Below are positions 1 to 6,075 of a stretch of 6,160 nucleotides of DNA, in pieces. How positions within the stretch are numbered: the first letter of the stretch is position 1; the number at the start of each line of letters is the position of its first letter. A program made the position numbers and the translations under genes. Under the pieces are notes generated by a model that did not search any database, was not told the origin of the DNA, and was given only the letters and a program-made list of their open reading frames with translations. Origin of the DNA: Chloroflexi bacterium UBA6265 (lineage in GTDB: Bacteria > Chloroflexota > Chloroflexia > Thermomicrobiales > UBA6265); assembly GCA_002440805.1 (NCBI GenBank), contig DJVD01000066.1, forward strand, positions 1 to 6,160, written 5' to 3'.

Positions 1-813
1 TTGATCGAACAAGGCGTGCAAGCAATCGCCTACGAGACTGTCAAACTTGCTAACGGCGCGTTGCCTCTCCTCACCCCGATGAGCGAAGTGGCCGGTCGCA
101 TGAGCATTCAGGTGGGAGCCACCTATCTTGAGAAAACACACGGAGGGCGTGGCGTCCTGCTCGGCGGTATCCCCGGTGTGCCACCCGCCAATGTTGTGAT
201 CATCGGTGGCGGCGTGGTGGGAACCAATGCCGCCAAAATGGCGCTGGGCATGGGCGCCAATGTCACCATTGTCGATCTTAATATCGAACGCCTGCGCTAC
301 CTGGATGATGTGCTCGACGGCCGCGTACACACATTGGCCTCGAGTCGCAAGAACATTGGCGATGCCGTTGCCGCAGCCGACCTGGTGATTGGCTCCGTGC
401 TCATCCCCGGTGCGCGGGCACCCAAACTGGTGACTGCCGACATGGTGACGCGAATGCAGCCCGGCAGCGTAATGGTGGATGTTGCGATCGATCAGGGTGG
501 CTGCTTCGAGACGTCCAGACCAACAAAACACAGCGACCCGGTGTATACTGTAGGCAACATAACGCATTACTGTGTGACCAACATGCCGGGTGCTTTACCC
601 CGAACAGGCACACTAGGCCTCACCAATGCCACAACCCCGTACGGAATCTCCATTGCAAATAAAGGCTGGCATAAGGCACTTAGTGACGACCCTGCACTTG
701 CACAGGGCGCTAATGTCATCAATCGTGTTATTGTTCAGTCAGGAGTGGCCACTTCTTTTGGCAAATCCGCGGTTACTCTCGAAGACGCAATGCGTGGCAA
801 GGTTTCTGCGTAG
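1..813 (+). CDS. ald: Alanine dehydrogenase, 5'-truncated by the window edge
   Basis: Catalyses the reversible NAD-dependent oxidative deamination of L-alanine to pyruvate and ammonium in the cytoplasm, linking alanine use to central carbon and redox balance. The frame is open from base 1. The TTG at position 1 is an internal Leu codon, not a start: the family is about 370 residues, and the first visible residue corresponds to about residue 107. Visible landmarks (window codon numbers) are LLTPMSEVAGRM (23-34), the NAD-binding Rossmann loop GGGVVGTNAA (69-78) followed by the acidic strand end IVDLN (90-94), LIPGARAP (134-141), VDVAIDQGG (159-167) with the Asp equivalent to the catalytic Asp270 of the M. 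tuberculosis enzyme at 164, and TNMPGALPRT (193-202). The substrate-binding Lys and His of the N-terminal lobe lie upstream of the window. The last third is less GC-rich than the middle. The match to Bacillus and Mycobacterium Ald is recalled, but close throughout. Confidence 0.95.
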   Translation: MIEQGVQAIAYETVKLANGALPLLTPMSEVAGRMSIQVGATYLEKTHGGRGVLLGGIPGVPPANVVIIGGGVVGTNAAKMALGMGANVTIVDLNIERLRYLDDVLDGRVHTLASSRKNIGDAVAAADLVIGSVLIPGARAPKLVTADMVTRMQPGSVMVDVAIDQGGCFETSRPTKHSDPVYTVGNITHYCVTNMPGALPRTGTLGLTNATTPYGISIANKGWHKALSDDPALAQGANVINRVIVQSGVATSFGKSAVTLEDAMRGKVSA

Positions 814-827
814 TCAGCGCACAAGTA

Positions 828-869
828 GCAATAATGCTCCGGAACCGTGTGGTGGGGTAGCACTATTGC
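828..869. repeat. Imperfect inverted repeat / hairpin between ald and the recombinase gene
   Basis: GCAATAATGCT (828-838) is matched by AGCACTATTGC (859-869). This gives an 11-bp stem with one A-C mismatch around a 20-base spacer, and a small ACC/GGT stem (844-846 with 851-853) can form inside the spacer. No T-run follows, so it is not a standard intrinsic terminator. It could be an RNA hairpin at the end of the ald transcript or a DNA-binding site ahead of the recombinase gene. The pairing is visible; a function is not. Confidence 0.35.
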
Positions 870-901
870 AGAGTGTCGAACAGGTGGATGGACTTGTTCG
901 C

Positions 902-910
902 GGAAGGGGG
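902..910 (+). promoter_or_regulatory. Ribosome binding site that sets the recombinase start
   Basis: The purine run GGAAGGGGG ends 8 bases before ATG 919-921. The frame is open back to an ATG-less GTG-rich stretch and an earlier possible start at 847, but the residues encoded from 847 to 918 do not look like a Xer N-terminus and 847 has no comparable purine run before it. This favours 919 as the start. Confidence 0.6.
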
Positions 911-918
911 CGACGCTC

Positions 919-1812
919 ATGATTGCACAACTGGATTCATTCCTTACGTATCTCCGTGAAGATCGTAAGGCATCTGACAATACCGTTCTGGCGTATAAAA
1001 GCGACCTGCTTCAATTCGTGGAATTTTTGGAAACTCCACCCGAGGAGCGCTATCAGCACCTGAAGATCAGCGACTGGTCCGATCTCACCGGTGTGCATCT
1101 TGAGACCTATGTCGAAGACCTTGATGCATATGAATATGTGCGTTCGACTATCGCCCGCAAAGTGGCTGCCTTGCGGATTTTCGTGCAATGGCTGCAGGAG
1201 CAAGGATCACTCGATTTCGACGGTGTGGTGCACCTGCGACCGCCGGCAGTGCCGCGCAGCAATCCTCGCGTGCTCACCCACCAGCAAATTCGCCAGCTTA
1301 TCGACGCCACGACCGCTGACGATATGCGCCCCGAATCGATTCGTGACCGGGCCATGATGGAATTGCTCTACGCCACCGGTGTGCGTGCCAGCGAACTGCT
1401 TTCACTGGATGTAGATGATATTGGCCCCGAATATGCCAGCGTCGCCGCAGAAACAAGTGGCGACCAAACGCGATCGCTTGGGCTGCCTGTATGGGCGGCA
1501 AAGTCCCTAAAGCGGTACGTCGAAGTCGCTCGTCCCCAACTGTTGGGTGATAACGAGAACCAACGCGCCATGTTCCTCAACCATCGAGGGTCGCGATTGA
1601 CGCGCCAGGGGTTATGGCTACTTTTCAAGGGCTACGCCAGCCAACTGGGTATCGAAACGTTCTCGCCACACATCCTCCGTCACAGCTTTGCCGTGCATGC
1701 GCTGGAGAATGGCGTGCCCTTGAGTGAGGTGCAAACCGCACTCGGACACGTCAGCCGCAGCACGACCGCTTCGTACAAGCGACGGGGAGTCGGGGTCGGG
1801 ACTGAATCCTGA
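919..1812 (+). CDS. Xer-like tyrosine recombinase lacking the beta-hairpin lysine
   Basis: A 297-residue site-specific recombinase of the XerC/XerD type (family usually ~300 residues). Family members cut and rejoin DNA through a covalent tyrosine link; chromosomal Xer proteins resolve chromosome dimers at dif. The N-terminal SAM-like core-binding domain spans about 3-90 (FLTYLREDRKASDNTVLAY; RSTIARKVAALR) and the catalytic domain about 115-290. Catalytic residues seen are Arg156 in YATGVRASEL, His251 and Arg254 in HILRHSF, His277 in LGH, and the nucleophile Tyr286 in TTASYKRR. The usual GKGxKxR hairpin that supplies the catalytic Lys is replaced by AAETSGDQTRSLGLP (176-190), and the position expected from E. 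coli XerD Lys172 is Ser180. No Lys occurs between 156 and 195. The start at 919 has a good ribosome binding site. Orthology to xerC or xerD is not clear, so no symbol is given. It could be the chromosomal Xer of this lineage or a divergent paralogue with altered activity. Confidence 0.92.
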   Translation: MIAQLDSFLTYLREDRKASDNTVLAYKSDLLQFVEFLETPPEERYQHLKISDWSDLTGVHLETYVEDLDAYEYVRSTIARKVAALRIFVQWLQEQGSLDFDGVVHLRPPAVPRSNPRVLTHQQIRQLIDATTADDMRPESIRDRAMMELLYATGVRASELLSLDVDDIGPEYASVAAETSGDQTRSLGLPVWAAKSLKRYVEVARPQLLGDNENQRAMFLNHRGSRLTRQGLWLLFKGYASQLGIETFSPHILRHSFAVHALENGVPLSEVQTALGHVSRSTTASYKRRGVGVGTES

Positions 1813-1830
1813 CGAGATATCCCATAGAAT
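1802..1830 (+). promoter_or_regulatory. Weak candidate promoter for glyS
   Basis: TAGAAT (1825-1830) matches the -10 consensus at 5 of 6 positions and sits at the start of an AT-rich stretch (1819-1849) that stands out from the GC-rich surroundings. The -35 position at 17-base spacing is CTGAAT (1802-1807), only 3 of 6. Transcription from here would put the hairpin at 1850-1872 into the glyS leader. This is pattern matching only. Confidence 0.2.
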
Positions 1831-1849
1831 AGAAACATAAATAAATACA

Positions 1850-1877
1850 CGGCGGTCTGTAATGGACCGCCGGTTTT
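1850..1877 (+). terminator. Hairpin plus T-run, probable intrinsic terminator of the recombinase gene
   Basis: CGGCGGTC (1850-1857) pairs perfectly with GACCGCCG (1865-1872) around a 7-base loop, and G then TTTT (1874-1877) follows. This is the form of a rho-independent terminator, though the T-run is short. The A-rich segment just before the stem (AAACATAAATAAATA) could give weak function on the opposite strand too. It begins 37 bases after the recombinase stop and ends about 20 bases before the glyS start, so it may instead act as a leader hairpin of glyS. Confidence 0.65.
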
Positions 1878-1896
1878 CGTATGGAGACGACCAGGC

Positions 1897-3327
1897 ATGA
1901 CACAGGAACCGAACCGAGCCGCCACGATGGACAAAATTGTAGCTCTCAGCAAGCGGCGAGGATTCGTTTATCCGGGTTCAGATATCTATGGTGGCCTGGC
2001 GAACACGTGGGATTTTGGTCCGCTTGGCGCTGAATTGCGCAATAACATCAAGCAGCTATGGTGGCGAACATTTGTCCAAAAGCGCCGCGATATGTTGGGT
2101 CTGGATGCCGGAATCCTCATGCACCCTCGTGTGTGGGAAGCCAGTGGACATGTGGTGAATTTCAACGACCCGCTCGTGGATTGCAAAACCTGCAAGAGCC
2201 GCTTCCGCGCCGATCATTTGCTGGAAGAGAAACTGCATGTGGACGATGCGGCCAGCAAGACGCCGGAAGAACTGACCGCCATACTCCGCGAGGCCAATAT
2301 GGCCTGCCCGGTTTGCGGCAATCGCACCCTCACCGACGCTCGCCAGTTCAACATGATGTTCAGCACTACCATCGGCCCGGTGAGCGAGAGCGGCACCAGG
2401 GTGTATCTGCGGCCAGAGACGGCGCAGGGTATTTTCGTGCAGTACAAGAACCTGCTCAACACCCAGCGCGTGAAACTGCCTTTTGGCGTGGGCCAAATCG
2501 GCAAGGCGTTCCGCAATGAGATCACGCCGGGCAATTTCATTTTCCGCGTGCTCGAGTTCGAGCAAATGGAGATCGAGTATTTCTGCAAGCCGGAAGAATC
2601 GCCCGAGATGTTCGAAACCTGGCTCGCATCAATGCACGAATGGGTGAAGCTCATCGGCCTCAACCCCGACCATGTGCGGGTGCGCGAGCATGACAAGGAA
2701 GAGCTTTCCCACTACTCCGATCGCACGCTCGATTTCGAGTACCTCTTTCCCGGCACGCTTGGCTGGAAGGAACTCTACGGGTTGGCCAATCGCACGAACT
2801 TCGATCTCTCCCGCCACCAGGAAGTGAGCGGTGAAGACCTGACCTACTTTGACCAGGCAGCCAATACCCGATATCTGCCGCACGTGATCGAGCCAACCTT
2901 CGGTGTCGATCGCACCATGCTCACCTTGCTGGTAGATGCATACGATGAAGAAGAAACCGTCGATGTGAACGGAAAGAGCGATATCCGCACGGTGTTGCGG
3001 CTATCCCCGGCGCTCGCACCCTATAAGGCCGCCGTGTTACCCCTGGCCAAAAAGCCGGAACTCACCACTGTGGCCATGGATCTCTACAACCGCCTGATGG
3101 ACGAAACCGGCCTGTTGATCGATTACGACGAAACCGCCAATATCGGCAAGCGGTATCGCCGCCAGGATGAAATCGGCACCCCGTTCTGCATCACCGTCGA
3201 TTTCGATACTCTTGAGGACGGGGCCGTGACCGTGCGTGATCGCGATTCCATGGCACAGCAACGCATGGCACTCGGCGAGGTTGCCGGGTACATTCATCAG
3301 CAAACGCGCGCCGGCGCGGTAGTATGA
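1897..3327 (+). CDS. glyS: Glycyl-tRNA synthetase, single-chain (alpha2) type
   Basis: Charges tRNA-Gly with glycine in the cytoplasm, using ATP through glycyl-adenylate; essential for translation. It is the class II homodimeric form also found in Thermus, actinobacteria and eukaryotes, not the separate GlyQ/GlyS tetramer; 476 residues is near the usual 450-510. Order: N-terminal [15 protein letters not shown] (19-33) and motif 1 region (33-56); a four-cysteine, probably zinc-binding, insertion with C96/C99 and C137/C140; the glycine-pocket segment [10 protein letters not shown] (171-180); motif 2 FRNE (205-208) through R217, F221 and E225; [10 protein letters not shown] (298-307); motif 3 EPTFGVDR (332-339) with its conserved Arg339; and an anticodon-binding domain from about 374 to the end. 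Motif 2 reads RVLEFEQ where I recall RVREFEQ or RTREFEQ in relatives; the key motif residues are intact. ATG 1897 is chosen because GGAG (1883-1886) lies 10 bases upstream; the internal ATG at 1927 has no such site. Confidence 0.97.
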   Translation: MTQEPNRAATMDKIVALSKRRGFVYPGSDIYGGLANTWDFGPLGAELRNNIKQLWWRTFVQKRRDMLGLDAGILMHPRVWEASGHVVNFNDPLVDCKTCKSRFRADHLLEEKLHVDDAASKTPEELTAILREANMACPVCGNRTLTDARQFNMMFSTTIGPVSESGTRVYLRPETAQGIFVQYKNLLNTQRVKLPFGVGQIGKAFRNEITPGNFIFRVLEFEQMEIEYFCKPEESPEMFETWLASMHEWVKLIGLNPDHVRVREHDKEELSHYSDRTLDFEYLFPGTLGWKELYGLANRTNFDLSRHQEVSGEDLTYFDQAANTRYLPHVIEPTFGVDRTMLTLLVDAYDEEETVDVNGKSDIRTVLRLSPALAPYKAAVLPLAKKPELTTVAMDLYNRLMDETGLLIDYDETANIGKRYRRQDEIGTPFCITVDFDTLEDGAVTVRDRDSMAQQRMALGEVAGYIHQQTRAGAVV

Positions 3328-3365
3328 TCGTGCCAGCCTGGCGCGGGCTACCTGCCAATCTGCCC

Positions 3366-3383
3366 GGTGGCAACGTCGCCACC
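3366..3383 (+). other. GC-rich hairpin in the leader of the ABC operon
   Basis: GGTGGC (3366-3371) pairs perfectly with GCCACC (3378-3383) around a 6-base loop. An alternative 5-bp stem, CGGGC (3344-3348) with GCCCG (3362-3366), shares base 3366, so the two would be mutually exclusive at that edge. No T-run follows. The purine-rich ribosome binding site AAGAAGGA (3391-3398) comes 7 bases after the hairpin. It may slow or end the glyS transcript or shape the leader of the binding-protein gene; neither is shown. No promoter is evident in 3328-3409. Confidence 0.35.
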
Positions 3384-3409
3384 CTCGATAAAGAAGGACT
3401 GATCCAACA

Positions 3410-4483
3410 ATGACTACACACTTCACTCGCCGTCGTTTCGCTGCCAGCCTGGCATCGCTGCCATTGGCCGGAACCATGGCCGTATCGGCTCAGAGCACAC
3501 CCGAGGCTTCACCCGCGGCATCGCCAGCCACCATCGAAATGGTTGCAATTCCGCCTGTCACCGTGCCGGAAGGTGCATTGAAGGTCAATATCGGCTTCCT
3601 GCCGGTACTGATCTATGCGCCCATTTATGTTGCGCTGGAAAAGGGCTATTACGCCGAGCGCGGACTCGACGTCACCCCCACTCCAATGAACAGCGGTACC
3701 GACCTCGCGGTGATGGTGAGCACCAACGACCTTCAGGTTGCGCTCAGTGGTGTGGGTCCCGCGTTCTGGAATGGTATCGCCACCGGCTTGCCGCTCAATA
3801 TCATTGCCCCGGGGCATGAAGAGGGTAATCCGGTTGCCACACCTTTGATGGTGGGTGCCGATAGCGACATCACCAGCGTCGACCAGCTCGCTGGTAAGAA
3901 AGTCTCGGTGAACGCTCCCGGCGCGACCGAGTTTTGGTTGGATGCCGCATTGCAGACCGGTGGCCTGACGATTGATGACATCGATCTCCAATACCTCACC
4001 TTCCCAGACGCCGTCACTGCACTGGCTGCGGGCGTACTCGACGGTGCGATGGTCGGCGAACCACTGGCCACCAAGGCCGTGCAGGATGGAGCCGCGCGCA
4101 TTCTCACCAACGATTTCGATGTAGCCGGCATGCAGGTAACCGCTCTCTTCTCCAACGACAGCTGGGTGGAAGAGAATCCACAGGCTGCGTCTGACTTTGT
4201 TGCCGCCTATCTGCTTGCCTGCCGCGACCTTGTTGACGAGCCGAACGATCCGCTCAACCTCACCATCATCAACAAGTACACCTCGGTGCCAGTCGAGCTC
4301 ATTGCCGCTGCGGTTCGCCCTGTGTACCAGCCAAATGGCGAGGTCAACCTCGAGAATCTGGTGACCCTGCAAGAGTTCTTTTCCGCCCGCGACCTGATGA
4401 CCCTCGATGCGCCGATCGATCCCGCCACGGTGGTTCGTCAGGATGTGATTGATGCGGCCGTCGAATCAATCGGCGCCCGATAA
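3410..4483 (+). CDS. ABC importer substrate-binding protein, NMT1/SsuA-like, Tat-exported
   Basis: Extracytoplasmic solute-binding protein (357 residues) of the class that serves nitrate, sulfonate, taurine, riboflavin or thiamine-precursor importers; it delivers a ligand to the permease encoded downstream. The N-terminus TRRRFAASLASLPLAG (6-21) is a twin-arginine signal with cleavage plausible after VSA (25-27). A Ser/Pro/Ala/Glu linker follows (29-42). There is no lipobox Cys, so this is not a standard lipoprotein, and any membrane retention would need the uncleaved signal. The mature fold begins with LKVNIGFLPVLIYAPIYVA (57-75), then EKGYYAERGLDV (77-88), typical of the family, and continues with SVDQLAGKKVSV (156-167), AVTALAAGVLDGAMVGEP (201-218) and a C-terminal lobe containing NPQAASDFVAAY (256-267). 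Ribosome binding site AAGAAGGA (3391-3398) is 11 bases before the ATG. First gene of the ABC operon, 6 bases before the ATPase. The ligand cannot be assigned from sequence alone. Confidence 0.92.
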   Translation: MTTHFTRRRFAASLASLPLAGTMAVSAQSTPEASPAASPATIEMVAIPPVTVPEGALKVNIGFLPVLIYAPIYVALEKGYYAERGLDVTPTPMNSGTDLAVMVSTNDLQVALSGVGPAFWNGIATGLPLNIIAPGHEEGNPVATPLMVGADSDITSVDQLAGKKVSVNAPGATEFWLDAALQTGGLTIDDIDLQYLTFPDAVTALAAGVLDGAMVGEPLATKAVQDGAARILTNDFDVAGMQVTALFSNDSWVEENPQAASDFVAAYLLACRDLVDEPNDPLNLTIINKYTSVPVELIAAAVRPVYQPNGEVNLENLVTLQEFFSARDLMTLDAPIDPATVVRQDVIDAAVESIGAR

Positions 4484-4489
4484 CCCGAT

Positions 4490-5320
4490 ATGTCGCGTAC
4501 GTACGCAAATAATCAGGCAGAAACGAAGGCAAACCCAATTGCAGGAGCGTGTGTTGTTGCCCGCAACATCACGAAGGTATTCAGTTCACCGGGCGGTGTC
4601 ATCACCGCCTGCAAGGATGTGAACCTCTCCGCCGCCCCTGGTGAATTCGTGGTGATCGTCGGGCCATCAGGCTGCGGCAAATCAACATTGTTAAGGATGA
4701 TGGCCGGACTTGATTCGCCGACGTCCGGCACGCTCCAGGTCGATTCCCCAAATGGCAAGCGGCCCACAAACAGCATGGTGTTCCACGGACGCACCCTCTT
4801 TCCCTGGCTCAGCCTCCGGTCGAACGTTGCCTATGGCATGCAGATGCATGGCAAAAGCCGGCGGGCACGACTCGATCGCGCGGATGAACTGCTCGACCTG
4901 GTTGGATTGGGGGATTTTCGCAACGCCTGGCCACACCAGGTGAGCGAAGGGATGCGGCAACGAACGTCCCTGGCCCGGGCATTGGCCATAGATCCGCAAC
5001 TCCTCCTGATGGATGAGCCATTCGGGGCGCTGGATGAGCAAACCCGCTATATCCTGCAGGAGGAACTCCTTCGCATTTGGGACAACACCGGCAAAACGGT
5101 GATTTTCGTAACGCACTCCATCGAGGAGGCGCTCCTGCTCGGTGACCGCATCGTGGTGATGACAGCCCGACCCGGCACCATCGCCGACGACATCGTCGTC
5201 CCCTTCCCGCGCCCGCGCTCGCTCACTACCATCCGTTCCCACGCCGAGTTTGGACCACTCTTCGATCGCATCTGGAGTCGACTTCGCGATGAAGTTGAAC
5301 GCGGTGGTGCGTTCCGATGA
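4490..5320 (+). CDS. ABC importer ATP-binding protein (SsuB/TauB type) with altered Q-loop and signature
   Basis: Cytoplasmic ATPase (276 residues; family ~250-280) that would drive uptake through the permease in the next gene. Seen: Walker A GPSGCGKST (58-66), Walker B LLLMDEP (171-177) with catalytic Glu176, D-loop GALD (179-182), and the switch His209 in VTHS. Two motifs depart from consensus. The Q-loop reads MVFHGRTLFPW (96-106), with His99 where family members have Gln in MVFQ. The ABC signature reads VSEGMRQR (151-158) instead of LSGGMRQR or LSGGQRQR; the Ser and second Gly are kept. The first 20 or so residues are a short polar extension. ATG 4490 lies 6 bases after the binding-protein stop with no convincing Shine-Dalgarno, and no other in-frame ATG or GTG is available before the conserved domain, so translation is probably coupled to the upstream gene. 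The end overlaps the permease start by 4 bases (ATGA). Confidence 0.95.
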   Translation: MSRTYANNQAETKANPIAGACVVARNITKVFSSPGGVITACKDVNLSAAPGEFVVIVGPSGCGKSTLLRMMAGLDSPTSGTLQVDSPNGKRPTNSMVFHGRTLFPWLSLRSNVAYGMQMHGKSRRARLDRADELLDLVGLGDFRNAWPHQVSEGMRQRTSLARALAIDPQLLLMDEPFGALDEQTRYILQEELLRIWDNTGKTVIFVTHSIEEALLLGDRIVVMTARPGTIADDIVVPFPRPRSLTTIRSHAEFGPLFDRIWSRLRDEVERGGAFR

Positions 5321-6075
5321 GTCGACGCAGGCAAGAACTCACGCTCACCATCGCTGGCCCGGTTCTGTTGCTGCTTTTATGGGAGTTGCTTAGCCGTACC
5401 GAGATTATCAATCCCATCTACTGGCCGGCACCGACGGCACTGTGGCCAACGGCGATCGATATGTTCCAGAATCGCGACCTGCTGGGGGATATCCGCATCA
5501 GCATGTGGCGTATCCTCGCGGGATTCGTGATTGGCACCGTCCCCGGGGTGATGATTGGCCTGGCGATGGGCCTGTTCTGGCCGGTGCGCGTCTTCCTGAT
5601 GCCGCTGGCCACCGCCATCTACGCTGTACCGAAAATCGCGATCCTGCCGCTGGCGATTATCGCCTTCGGCATCGGTGAACTCAGCAAGATCATGATCGTG
5701 GCGATCAGCATCTTCTTCCTGATCGCGCTCAGCACCATGAGTGGCGTGCTGGCGATCGATACCCAGTTCCGCGATGTCGCCTCCAACCTGGGCGCCAGCC
5801 GCTGGCAGATGTTCCTCACCGTGGCGCTGCCAGGTAGCCTGCCAGCCATCTTTACCGGCATGCGGCTGGCATTGGGATTCGCGCTGATCGTTATTGTCGG
5901 CACAGAATTCCTCGCCGCCAGCAAGGGCATTGGCTATGTGATTTGGCAGAACTACCAGATCCTGCGAATCCGCGAGATGTTCGTCGGCCTCATCATTACC
6001 GGCCTGCTGGGCTGGTTGATGAACCTGGTGCTGGACCTGGTTGAGCGCGTCGTCGTGCCCTGGCGCAACACATGA
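5317..6075 (+). CDS. ABC importer permease, SsuC/TauC type (BPD_transp_1)
   Basis: Inner-membrane channel subunit (252 residues, normal for the family) that would receive ligand from the binding protein and couple to the ATPase. Hydrophobic segments appear at about 10-26, 66-86, 94-118, 122-146, 178-200 and 222-243, giving six likely membrane spans. The cytoplasmic EAA-type coupling loop is clear: DVASNLGASRWQMF (153-166) followed by VALPGSLPAIFTGMRLALG (169-187), with the conserved Gly at 159 and the LP and GxRxxLG features. The early WPAPTALWP (36-44) matches the usual LPSPxxV entry motif of this family. The ATG lies within the ATPase stop codon (ATGA), and its own stop overlaps the next ATG in the same way, so the run of genes is translationally coupled. 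It would form a homodimer, or a heterodimer if the next gene is also a permease. Confidence 0.95.
   Translation: MSRRRQELTLTIAGPVLLLLLWELLSRTEIINPIYWPAPTALWPTAIDMFQNRDLLGDIRISMWRILAGFVIGTVPGVMIGLAMGLFWPVRVFLMPLATAIYAVPKIAILPLAIIAFGIGELSKIMIVAISIFFLIALSTMSGVLAIDTQFRDVASNLGASRWQMFLTVALPGSLPAIFTGMRLALGFALIVIVGTEFLAASKGIGYVIWQNYQILRIREMFVGLIITGLLGWLMNLVLDLVERVVVPWRNT

Noticed and set aside
1..3. TTG at base 1 as the true start of alanine dehydrogenase.
   Set aside because: It aligns with the interior of the family at about residue 107. The enzyme would lack much of its substrate-binding lobe, and no upstream sequence is visible to support a start.
828..869. A dif-like or core recombination site for the neighbouring recombinase.
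   Set aside because: Tyrosine recombinase core sites have arms separated by about 6-8 bases; here the spacer is 20 bases and the arms do not resemble dif arms I know.
1850..1877. Possible T-box riboswitch ahead of glyS: the 3' arm contains TGGACCGCC, and TGGA could pair with the UCCA end of tRNA-Gly.
   Set aside because: The TGGN element should sit in a bulge of an antiterminator upstream of a separate terminator, preceded by a long stem I with a specifier loop. Here it lies at the base of the terminator loop and only 37 bases separate the hairpin from the recombinase stop codon. The match is short enough to be chance.
3328..3409. Possible TPP riboswitch before the NMT1-like binding protein, suggested by CTGATCC at 3399-3405.
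   Set aside because: The gap is only 82 bases, the CTGAGA-type pyrophosphate/pyrimidine-sensor motif and the GTAATACC-like segment are absent, and the matching bases lie next to the start codon.
3509..4372. Long minus-strand open frame (287 codons) opposite the binding-protein gene.
   Set aside because: It lies wholly opposite a gene with clear family features and shows no recognisable domain. Long antisense frames are expected opposite GC-rich coding sequence. The same applies to minus-strand frames opposite glyS (2056-2565, 2214-2696) and the ATPase (4691-5242).
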